Shown here in pieces: positions 1 to 6,059 of a stretch of 17,933 nt of DNA. Below the pieces are notes generated by a model, which was not told the DNA's origin, did not search any database, and was given only the letters and a program-made list of their open reading frames with translations. The stretch is from positions 1 through 17,933 of the forward strand of contig WOYM01000096.1 in NCBI GenBank assembly GCA_011620785.1, in the 5' to 3' direction. Source of the stretch: Methanothrix sp. (GTDB lineage Archaea > Halobacteriota > Methanosarcinia > Methanotrichales > Methanotrichaceae). Positions within the stretch are counted from its first letter, which is position 1; each line of letters opens with the position of its first letter. The position numbers and the translations under genes are program-made.

Positions 1-16
1 GATCAAATCGGAGGTT

Positions 17-56
17 GGAGGATAGGCCCTCTAGTGCTTGTTTTTTTTGGTTTTTT
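17..56 (+). terminator. Possible terminator of an upstream plus-strand gene
   Basis: A short stem (GAGG at 18-21 with CCTC at 28-31, six-base loop) is followed by T8 at 41-48 and T6 at 51-56. Oligo-T runs after a gene are the usual archaeal transcription termination signal. The gene it would serve lies left of the window, so this is inferred from position and composition only. Confidence 0.4.
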
Positions 57-90
57 CATCGGAATAGCGAGGAACCAAAAATGTATCTAC

Positions 91-110
91 TTTCAAAAAG
101 TACATAATTC
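91..110 (+). promoter_or_regulatory. Probable TATA/BRE promoter of the oxidoreductase gene
   Basis: An A-rich BRE-like stretch (CAAAAAG at 94-100) runs into TACATAAT at 101-108. With the usual archaeal spacing of about 26 bases from the TATA centre, transcription would begin near 131, leaving a leader of only about 10 bases before the ATG at 141. No convincing Shine-Dalgarno sequence lies between, so the mRNA may be leaderless or nearly so. A second AT-rich stretch (ACATATAG at 123-130) is too close to the ATG to act as its TATA box. Confidence 0.45.
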
Positions 111-140
111 CGGTAGAATATCACATATAGAGTTGTTATT

Positions 141-1547
141 ATGGAAAAATACGATGTCATCGTCATTGGTTCAGGTTCAGGAATGGGTATCGTCTCGCGA
201 GCTGTTGGTGAAGGGCTCAGGGTAGCTTTGGTGGATCGCGGTCCTTTGGGCGGAACATGCCTGAATAACGGATGCATTCCCTCCAAGATGTTGATTTATC
301 CTGCTGATGTGATCAGAACACTACAGGATGCTAAAAAAGTAGACATCGAGGGAATCATCACAAAGATAAATTTCCAGAGTCTTATGAGCCGTATGAGGTC
401 TGTAGTTGAAATGTCAATAAAGGAAATGGAGGAATCCATTAAATCGGCAGACAATCTAACTTTGTACAGACAAGCAGGTGAGTTCCTTGGCGATAATACG
501 CTTAAAGTCGGAGATCAGATACTCACCGCACCCAAGATCGCCATAGCCTCGGGCAGCAGGGAGGTCGTTCCTCCCATACCCGGTCTCAAAGAAGCAGGTT
601 ATATAGATAACACAACCCTCCTGAACCTGGATAAGTTACCAGAAAGCATGATAATAATAGGTGCGGGATACATTGGTTGTGAATACGGCCACTTCTTTTC
701 CTCCATGGGCACAAAGGTGACTATACTGGGAAGGAGTCCGACGGTCCTAGCTAACGAAGATCCCGAGATACGAAAGATAGTCAATGATGTCCTTTCCAGA
801 GATCTAAGTCTTCTCACCAACCATGAGGTTGTAGAAGTTGAAGTTGAGGGTGGAAAAAAAGTTGTCTCGGCCCGAAATCGCCTGGATAATAATGTGTACC
901 GGTTCGAAGCAGAAGAGGTCATGATAGCCTCCGGCAGGAGATCCAATTCAGATCTCTTGAAGCCTGAAAAAACAGGCGTAGAGACAGATCAACGCGGCTG
1001 GATTAAGGTGAATAAATATCTTGAGACAACAAAACCGGGAATATGGGCTCTTGGGGATGCGACTGGAAAGCACATGTTCCGTCATACTGCCAACTATGAA
1101 GCGGATATAGTATCCAATAACATGTTCGAAGACGAAAAGAAAGAGAACGATGAGCATGCTTTTCCCCATGCGGTCTTCACTCATCCTCAAGTAGCGGGAG
1201 TGGGCCTCAAAGAGGAGGAGGCCCTGGCAGGCGGACACAAGATTCTAGTCGGCAGAGCAAGGTATACAGAGGCTGCAAAAGGTGTGGCTATGGCCGAGGA
1301 CGATGGATTTGTAAAAGTTGTAGTAGATGATGATACCGGAAAGATACTTGGTTGCTCGGTGGTAGGTTCGGAGGCGGCTGAACTAGTCCAGCAGGTCGTC
1401 TATCTTATGAACACCGATACTCAGGATCTTATTCCCCTGATCAGATCGCAAGTGATACATCCCACTATTAGCGAAGTAATCGCCAAAGCGTTTGCTAATC
1501 TTGAACACCCTCACGATTCTGAAGAAAGAAAAAATGTGCACATATAA
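141..1547 (+). CDS. FAD-dependent disulfide oxidoreductase, dihydrolipoamide dehydrogenase-like
   Basis: A 468-residue class I pyridine nucleotide-disulfide oxidoreductase, expected to be a cytoplasmic FAD homodimer passing electrons between NAD(P)H and a disulfide. The N-terminal FAD fold has GSGSGMG at 10-16. The redox-active pair is C40/C45 in GGTCLNNGCIPSK. A second GxGxxG (IIGAGYIG, about 172-179) binds NAD(P). A GDATG motif of the FAD domain follows, and the dimerisation domain ends in HPTISE, whose His and Glu match the catalytic dyad of the family. Length is normal. The disulfide substrate cannot be read from sequence: dihydrolipoamide, a mycothione-like thiol or another disulfide are all possible. 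The active-site loop has Asn where lipoamide dehydrogenases usually have Val (CLNVGC). The gene stands alone, points toward the ribosomal operon, and is visibly more AT-rich than it. Family certain, specificity open. Confidence 0.9.
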   Translation: MEKYDVIVIGSGSGMGIVSRAVGEGLRVALVDRGPLGGTCLNNGCIPSKMLIYPADVIRTLQDAKKVDIEGIITKINFQSLMSRMRSVVEMSIKEMEESIKSADNLTLYRQAGEFLGDNTLKVGDQILTAPKIAIASGSREVVPPIPGLKEAGYIDNTTLLNLDKLPESMIIIGAGYIGCEYGHFFSSMGTKVTILGRSPTVLANEDPEIRKIVNDVLSRDLSLLTNHEVVEVEVEGGKKVVSARNRLDNNVYRFEAEEVMIASGRRSNSDLLKPEKTGVETDQRGWIKVNKYLETTKPGIWALGDATGKHMFRHTANYEADIVSNNMFEDEKKENDEHAFPHAVFTHPQVAGVGLKEEEALAGGHKILVGRARYTEAAKGVAMAEDDGFVKVVVDDDTGKILGCSVVGSEAAELVQQVVYLMNTDTQDLIPLIRSQVIHPTISEVIAKAFANLEHPHDSEERKNVHI

Positions 1548-1551
1548 GACA

Positions 1552-1570
1552 ACTCAAACGGGGTTTGGGT
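1552..1570. other. Hairpin just after the oxidoreductase stop codon
   Basis: ACTCAAAC (1552-1559) pairs with GTTTGGGT (1563-1570) around a GGG loop, giving eight pairs with one G-T wobble. It begins four bases after the TAA. It could stabilise the mRNA 3' end, or act on the opposite strand downstream of tRNA-Ser. No T-run follows directly on the plus strand, so it is not a bacterial-style terminator. A wider inverted repeat (GGGTAGA 1567-1573 and TCTACCC 1606-1612) overlaps it. Confidence 0.35.
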
Positions 1571-1610
1571 AGAAAATGACTTCATCGAGTGCATATAACT
1601 TGCTATCTAC

Positions 1611-1623
1611 CCTCTCTTTTTTT
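1611..1623 (+). terminator. Pyrimidine/T7 terminator of the oxidoreductase gene
   Basis: CCTCTC followed by seven T residues (1617-1623), 64 bases past the stop codon and before the convergent tRNA gene. An oligo-T stretch on the sense strand is the standard archaeal termination signal. Placement between two convergent genes fits. Confidence 0.55.
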
Positions 1624-1639
1624 CGATATGCTTAAATGA

Positions 1640-1739
1640 CGCCGAGGGTGAGATTCGAACTCACGAGACCCTTGCGAGTCACCAGCTATCCAGGAGAAAC
1701 TCACTCCAGGCTGGCGCCCTACCGCTAGACGACCTCGGC
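1640..1739 (-). tRNA. tRNA-Ser(GGA), with a 16-base intron
   Basis: Folded by eye. The acceptor stem is GCCGAGG/CCTCGGC. The D stem has three pairs, with G18G19 present. The anticodon stem is CCAGC/GCTGG. The T stem is GTGAG/CTCAC with loop TTCGAAT. A long variable arm (GACTC, loop GCAA, GGGTC) makes this a type II tRNA, and discriminator G73 (position 1640) fits Ser rather than Leu. The loop between the anticodon stem halves is 23 bases. Removing 16 after position 37 leaves CTGGAGA with anticodon GGA (1705-1707), which reads UCC and UCU. CCA is not encoded. The gene begins 21 bases after the Cbf5 stop on the same strand, with no TATA box at the right distance for its own promoter, so it is probably cotranscribed and freed by RNase P. 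Confidence 0.93.
1688..1703 (-). other. tRNA-Ser intron with bulge-helix-bulge splice sites
   Basis: The intron is TGAGTTTCTCCTGGAT, at the canonical 37/38 site. The precursor folds into a standard archaeal bulge-helix-bulge. The 3-base bulge AG|T holds the 5' cut and the 3-base bulge AT|A holds the 3' cut. Between them are four pairs (C32-G, T33-G, G34-T, G35-C), two of them tandem wobbles. An inner stem GAG/CTC with a TTT triloop closes the intron. The EndA tRNA splicing endonuclease is expected to cut it. Confidence 0.88.
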
Positions 1740-1760
1740 ACAGGTTTGGATTTATGGGTT

Positions 1761-2936
1761 TTATCGCTTTGTTTCCGGCTGGGTGGAGCCGTCCCTTTCG
1801 GCCAGCTTCCACGCCTTCGGATAGGTGCCCGGCTCCATTATTACCCTTTCGGTCGCAGCCACGATTCCAGACTTTGAGGCCAGCATCTCCTCGCTCGAGA
1901 GCTCCGCCTGGGCAACGGCCACTGCTTCTCCTTTCAGCGTGAAGAGCACCACACCATCGCCCCGATTGATCTCAGTCTCCAGGCTTAATAGGCCCGGGGC
2001 AGCCAGGGGCGCGCCATGACATATGGCATCCACCGCATTGTCCGCTATCACCAGTCGGGGCAGATGCACCAGAGCCGCCTCCACCGGCAGAATCACCCTG
2101 CAAAGCAGGTTCTCGTTCCCTGTCTCCATATATTTTACATGGGCATCCATCAGCTGGTGCAGGGTGACTAAGGTCTCATCCTCGCGAAAAGGACCGGCAC
2201 GGGTCCGGCGCAGCTCCTCCATGTTCGCCCCCGTACCCAGGGCAAGGCCGATATCGTAGCATAGCTTTCGGATGTAGGTTCCAGCTTCACAGCCCACCCT
2301 CATCAGCACATGCTGCCCATCGATCTCCAGCACCTCCAGATAATAGATGGTCCTGGTGCGCAATTCCTTGACCACGGACGACTTCAGGGGAGGTTTTTGC
2401 AGTATGGGGCCGACAAACTGACCACAGACATCGATGATCCCCTTTTTGGGCACTGGCTTATGAACATGCATCAGGCAGATGTACTCCTTTCCCGCCAGAA
2501 GAAGGGTATCCATAACTCTTGTTGCATCCCCCAGGAGAACGGGCAGGATGCCGGTCACCTTGGGATCGAGAGTGCCGCTATGTCCAGCCTTCTCCACCTC
2601 AAGAATCCTCTTCACCCAGGCCACAACCTCATGGCTCGTAGGCCCGGAGGTCTTGTCCAGATTGATCGCCCCTAAACGAAGGTGCATCTCCAGGCTCCGC
2701 TCCTGCGGGGAAGTGCCATAAGCGGGATCTGTCTTACCATTCCTTTTGACCAGGACCGACCTCTTCCTGTCCGCAGGAAGGATCTTGAGGCCGGATGCGG
2801 CATCTGTACCTTTTTTCTCAGGAAAAGAGGAACGCGGTCGAGCGGAAGACGAATTTGAGGATTTTGAGGGGGGCCTGGAGCCTCGATCTCCGGATGACGA
2901 GCCCTCGTCCTTTCTCGGCCTGTGAATCACGGACAC
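1761..2936 (-). CDS. cbf5: Cbf5/TruB-family tRNA and rRNA pseudouridine synthase
   Basis: A 391-residue homologue of the catalytic subunit of archaeal H/ACA guide RNPs (with Nop10, Gar1 and L7Ae), which turns chosen uridines in rRNA into pseudouridine and can act on U55 of tRNA. The catalytic Asp is D124 in GHSGTLDPKVTG, after the conserved INLDK-SGPTSHEVVAW block (91-107). A C-terminal PUA RNA-binding domain spans about 292-376. Archaeal relatives are usually about 330-345 residues. The excess is an N-terminal tract of about 50 residues rich in Ser, Arg, Pro and Lys. The GTG start overlaps the cytidylate kinase stop (TAGTG) and has GAGGT seven bases upstream. Codons 4-83 contain no ATG, GTG or TTG, so the extension cannot be trimmed away. 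It is followed after 21 bases by tRNA-Ser. Confidence 0.95.
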   Translation of the reverse strand: MSVIHRPRKDEGSSSGDRGSRPPSKSSNSSSARPRSSFPEKKGTDAASGLKILPADRKRSVLVKRNGKTDPAYGTSPQERSLEMHLRLGAINLDKTSGPTSHEVVAWVKRILEVEKAGHSGTLDPKVTGILPVLLGDATRVMDTLLLAGKEYICLMHVHKPVPKKGIIDVCGQFVGPILQKPPLKSSVVKELRTRTIYYLEVLEIDGQHVLMRVGCEAGTYIRKLCYDIGLALGTGANMEELRRTRAGPFREDETLVTLHQLMDAHVKYMETGNENLLCRVILPVEAALVHLPRLVIADNAVDAICHGAPLAAPGLLSLETEINRGDGVVLFTLKGEAVAVAQAELSSEEMLASKSGIVAATERVIMEPGTYPKAWKLAERDGSTQPETKR

Positions 2937-3451
2937 TACGAAGACCTCGCCGCCGCCAGCACTATGGCCAAAGTTCCAGATTCGTTGAACCTGCCTGTAT
3001 CCACCACCAGATCGTATACGTTGAGGTCATTGATATCGATGTTATAGTATTTCTTGTATCTGCGGGCCTCGCTCTCCTCCCGCAGCCTCGTCTCCTGACA
3101 GGCATCCTCCAGGAGCTTGGACTCCCGCTTGGATATGCGCTCCGCTCTTGTCCTCAGATTGGACTTCAAGAGAACTTTGAGATCGGCATCCAGAAGGTGC
3201 CCGGACAATCTGCCCTCGAAGACTCCCTGTCCCTCTCTGGCCAGAGACCTCTGGGCATCATCGATCAGATAATCGATCTCCGGTCCCATCTCTGCCATGC
3301 GGTTCATCTCCTTGACTGATATGTTCTTCTCGCTGGCGATCTTGCGGAACAGCTCCCCGGAGTTGATCCAGGGGAGGCCAAGCTGGACAGAAAGAGCCCG
3401 GGCCAGGGTGGTGGTCCCAGTGCCCGGCGAGCCGCTAATGGTGATTATCAT
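2936..3451 (-). CDS. cmk: Cytidylate (CMP/dCMP) kinase, archaeal type
   Basis: A 171-residue P-loop kinase that phosphorylates CMP and dCMP with ATP in the cytoplasm. The Walker A motif GSPGTGTTT is at residues 7-15, right after the first beta strand. INSGELFRKIA follows, as in the short archaeal cytidylate kinases, then a lid region rich in Arg and Lys (about 105-135) and a C-terminal DLVVDTGR strand. Length is normal for the archaeal form. The ATG lies 10 bases after the DUF106 stop, behind GATGATAAT, a weak Shine-Dalgarno. The last base of its stop is the first base of the Cbf5 start. A cytidylate kinase gene next to cbf5 is a recurrent euryarchaeal arrangement. Confidence 0.92.
   Translation of the reverse strand: MIITISGSPGTGTTTLARALSVQLGLPWINSGELFRKIASEKNISVKEMNRMAEMGPEIDYLIDDAQRSLAREGQGVFEGRLSGHLLDADLKVLLKSNLRTRAERISKRESKLLEDACQETRLREESEARRYKKYYNIDINDLNVYDLVVDTGRFNESGTLAIVLAAARSS
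2944..2948 (-). promoter_or_regulatory. Ribosome binding site deciding the Cbf5 start
   Basis: GAGGT on the minus strand, with seven bases before the GTG at 2936. It lies inside the end of the cytidylate kinase gene. It supports the GTG that yields the long N-terminal extension. Confidence 0.6.
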
Positions 3452-3461
3452 ATTATCATCT

Positions 3462-4070
3462 TCAGCTCATGCTCCCTATATCCAGAGCCTTTCTGATGAT
3501 CTGCGATACGGGCAGAGAGCAGACGAAATACCAGTAGAACCAGTAGAGGATCGGCCCTAAAACCATCTCCTCGATATTATGCGTCCCCCAGAAGGGAAAG
3601 GTCATCATAATTCCACCGGAGTTATGAATGTAGAAATATATCCACATGAACAGAGGAATAGATATGATGCCGATGTAGAGCATGGGTTTGAACTGCATCT
3701 GCATCATCTTTCCCTGCTCTGAGACCATCTTCATTTGCTCAGTCTGCAGAGACTGGATCTTAGCCTGGTCCCCGGCCAGCTGAGCTGCCTTCAAATTAGC
3801 CTGCAGGGCTCTCATCTTCTCCTGCTGGCGGCGCATAAAATCCCAGTCCATGGTATACTTCTGAACCAGGCTGGCATAAAGGCCGGTAATGGCCGCCAGG
3901 ATGAAGAGGATGACCGGAAAGGACAGCCCTGTCTGAGGCAACCATCCCAGAAGGGGATCCATGACCAGCCCTAAGAGGTTCCTGTAATCCTCGATCATCA
4001 CCCCGAAAAAAAAGATGATGCCCAGTACCAGGGCCGCTCTGTCCAGAGTACTGGACATGGATTGCTTCAT
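3462..4070 (-). CDS. DUF106 (EMC3/TMCO1-type) membrane insertase, Oxa1 superfamily
   Basis: A 202-residue membrane protein of the archaeal DUF106 family, related to Oxa1/YidC/Alb3 and to eukaryotic EMC3 and TMCO1, which help insert membrane proteins. Hydrophobic segments lie at about 12-25, 50-68, 128-148 and 170-190. Between the second and third is a charged Gln/Lys/Met-rich stretch (72-125), probably the cytoplasmic coiled coil that contacts ribosomes in this family. Its start overlaps the secY stop by four bases (ATGA), so insertase and translocon are probably translationally coupled. In several euryarchaea, such as Methanocaldococcus, adenylate kinase sits between these two genes; here it does not. 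The function is inferred from the family. Confidence 0.88.
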   Translation of the reverse strand: MKQSMSSTLDRAALVLGIIFFFGVMIEDYRNLLGLVMDPLLGWLPQTGLSFPVILFILAAITGLYASLVQKYTMDWDFMRRQQEKMRALQANLKAAQLAGDQAKIQSLQTEQMKMVSEQGKMMQMQFKPMLYIGIISIPLFMWIYFYIHNSGGIMMTFPFWGTHNIEEMVLGPILYWFYWYFVCSLPVSQIIRKALDIGSMS

Positions 4071-5680
4071 GCGGAAGCTCCAAAGAACTTCTGCATCATC
4101 GGGTACATCTCCTGAATCTGCTCGCTGGCTATCTGCTCATAGAGCCTGTAGACTATGCTCACTGCCAGAAGGAGACCAGTGCCTCCCGCACCACCCAGGG
4201 TTCCCATAAGGCTGGCAATCAGGGTCAAGACCCCAATGATCACGCCGCCGATCACAGTCACCTTGGGAATGTACCGTTCCATTAGCTTCTCAATTGAAGC
4301 AGGATTCCTCCTGTAACCGGGGACCTGCAGTCCTGAGTTGTGGATCTTGGCAGCGACGCTCTTGGGCCCCATTCCAGTGGTCTCAATCCAGAATATGGCG
4401 AACAGAATGCCGCCGATGATCAGGAAAGCGGAATCTGTGAACACATGCAAGAGGATCTGATAGCTGGCTATGGGCGAGAACCCAAGCTCTGCCATCCCCG
4501 CAGAGGAGGAGGCCACCATGCTGGGAATCCAGTCGCCCGGCCCCCCTATAGGCGAGAGGTAATACATGAGCCCTGATACCGGCTGGGGCGATTGTCCGCT
4601 GATGGCAGCGCCGGTGGCGGCATCAAACTGGGACTGAGATATGAAATTGCCCAGCAAGCTGGAGTAGCCGGTATAGACCGTGGTCACACCCTCGCCGGTC
4701 ACAGTAGCTGTGGAGACTGTTCCAAGCCTTGATGCCAGCAATGCCCCCAGCATCTCGATGTTGGCCTGAATAGCCCTTACCAGGATCATGGGAAGGACTG
4801 ATGCATAGACCAGCTTTACCGGGAATCGGCCTCTTGCACCCCGCACCCGGCTGTGGGCCAGAGGAATTTCAATTCTCGTAGACTCCACCAAAACGACCAG
4901 CAATATGATCAGAATGGTGGATATGAGGGCCAGAATTCCTCCGGTGATCATGATAAACCGGATGCCTTCAGAGGTGAAGAGAGTATCAAAGCTGATCAGC
5001 TGCAGCCTGATGATATCAATCCACTTGGGGATGATCCCCACCGAGAGGCCGGCTTCGCCAGTAGCCGGATTGATAAGACCGGTGACCAGCGACTGGCTGA
5101 TTCCCGCCACGATGAACAGGCCCACTCCAGATCCTACGCCCCATTTGGACACCACCTCGTCCATATAAACAATAAGGGATCCGCCAATAAAGACCTGAAT
5201 AAATATCAATAAGGATATTATGCCCAGGGATACACCTAACGCGTTCGCCACTCCCTCGTCAGGCAGGAGATAGCCGCCCAGCACCTGGGGCAAGCCTTCT
5301 ACGGCAACCATCAGAAAGACCAGAGCCTTTTGGGTGCCCTGATAGATGGCCTGATCCCGGGGATCGCTCAGATTGAGCTTGATGATCTCCGCGCCAACCA
5401 GAAGCTGGAGCACAATGGATGCGGTAACGATGGGACCGATGCCCAGAAGCATCATCGTGCCGAAGGATCCGGCGAAAAAGGCACGGTAAGAGCTGAAAAG
5501 GTCTATAGATGTCGCAGAGAGGCCAAATAGAGGTATGTTTCCAAGGATGAAGTAAAGGAGCAATACGGCCAGAGTCCAGCTTAGCTTTCTCTTAAAATGG
5601 ACGTGCCCTGTGGGCCGTTCCACCGAAGGGAGCCGGCGCACAAAGGGCTCTATCGCATAAAAGAAACTTTGCTGGTTCAT
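4067..5680 (-). CDS. secY: Preprotein translocase subunit SecY
   Basis: A 537-residue SecY/Sec61-alpha, the pore of the protein-conducting channel in the cytoplasmic membrane. The N-terminal amphipathic segment is followed by TM1 (about 33-51), a plug-like region (52-72) and about ten hydrophobic helices in all. The basic cytoplasmic loop between TM6 and TM7 (STRIEIPLAHSRVRGARGR, 267-285) and the loop MGPKSVAAKIHNSGLQVPGYRR (437-458, residues listed in short) are the ribosome-contact loops of archaeal SecY. It is longer than many archaeal homologues. The extra length seems to be in the external Gly/Ser/Thr-rich stretch between TM7 and TM8 (about 315-400). The start overlaps the uL15 stop by ATGA and the end overlaps the DUF106 gene by ATGA. 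This is the usual place for secY in prokaryotes. Confidence 0.97.
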   Translation of the reverse strand: MNQQSFFYAIEPFVRRLPSVERPTGHVHFKRKLSWTLAVLLLYFILGNIPLFGLSATSIDLFSSYRAFFAGSFGTMMLLGIGPIVTASIVLQLLVGAEIIKLNLSDPRDQAIYQGTQKALVFLMVAVEGLPQVLGGYLLPDEGVANALGVSLGIISLLIFIQVFIGGSLIVYMDEVVSKWGVGSGVGLFIVAGISQSLVTGLINPATGEAGLSVGIIPKWIDIIRLQLISFDTLFTSEGIRFIMITGGILALISTILIILLVVLVESTRIEIPLAHSRVRGARGRFPVKLVYASVLPMILVRAIQANIEMLGALLASRLGTVSTATVTGEGVTTVYTGYSSLLGNFISQSQFDAATGAAISGQSPQPVSGLMYYLSPIGGPGDWIPSMVASSSAGMAELGFSPIASYQILLHVFTDSAFLIIGGILFAIFWIETTGMGPKSVAAKIHNSGLQVPGYRRNPASIEKLMERYIPKVTVIGGVIIGVLTLIASLMGTLGGAGGTGLLLAVSIVYRLYEQIASEQIQEMYPMMQKFFGASA

Positions 5681-6054
5681 ACTACTACTGCCTGACCACC
5701 AGCAGCCTCGATCTTGCTCTTAGCCGTGGCAGTGAATCCTAAAGCCTTAACCTCCAGCTTCCGGGTTACCCTACCTCGACCGAGAACCTTCAATTCATTG
5801 ATCTCAACCTTGCCGTCCTGGCCGGCCAGCTGGTCCAGCTCATCGACATTGACCACATCTACCTCCTCAGCTAAAGGCAGCCGGACGAAGCCATGCTTGC
5901 CCATTTCGGTGCCAAGAAGGATGGATCTCATGAAGTGATGCTTGCATTTGCCTGAATCTCCACGGCCGCCACGGCTTCCTCCTCCGCGCATGTTCTTGTG
6001 CTTGCCGTGGTAGGTTCTATGACCTCTCTTTTCTTTGGTCTTTGGTCTAACCAT
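5677..6054 (-). CDS. rpl15: Ribosomal protein uL15 (L15)
   Basis: A 125-residue large-subunit protein that reaches into the 23S rRNA core. The basic Gly-rich N terminus (KEKRGHRTYHGKHKN, then GGGSRGGRG at 24-32) is the rRNA-penetrating arm of archaeal L15. The C-terminal globular part ends in KIEAAGGQAVVV, close to the family norm. It is a little short compared with the roughly 140 residues of relatives I recall. The ATG lies five bases after the uL30 stop, with GAGGT (overlapping that TAG stop) as the ribosome binding site. The end overlaps secY by ATGA. Confidence 0.95.
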   Translation of the reverse strand: MVRPKTKEKRGHRTYHGKHKNMRGGGSRGGRGDSGKCKHHFMRSILLGTEMGKHGFVRLPLAEEVDVVNVDELDQLAGQDGKVEINELKVLGRGRVTRKLEVKALGFTATAKSKIEAAGGQAVVV

Positions 6055-6059
6055 TTTTT

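Noticed and set aside
34..286. Small open frames on both strands at the left edge
   Set aside because: They overlap the promoter and the start of the oxidoreductase gene and show no family features.
1640..1739. Reading the tRNA as Leu or as an intronless tRNA
   Set aside because: Discriminator G73 and anticodon GGA after splicing fit Ser. Without removing 16 bases the anticodon loop would be 23 bases long.
1740..1760. AT-rich CATAAATCC as a tRNA promoter
   Set aside because: It is only about 13 bases from the mature tRNA 5' end, too close for a TATA box, so cotranscription is preferred.
1603..1812. Minus-strand open frame across the tRNA gene
   Set aside because: The stretch is the end of cbf5 in another frame plus a complete tRNA; there is no protein evidence.
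2795..3319. A 174-codon plus-strand open frame
   Set aside because: Antisense to cytidylate kinase and Cbf5, both strongly supported; no family resemblance.
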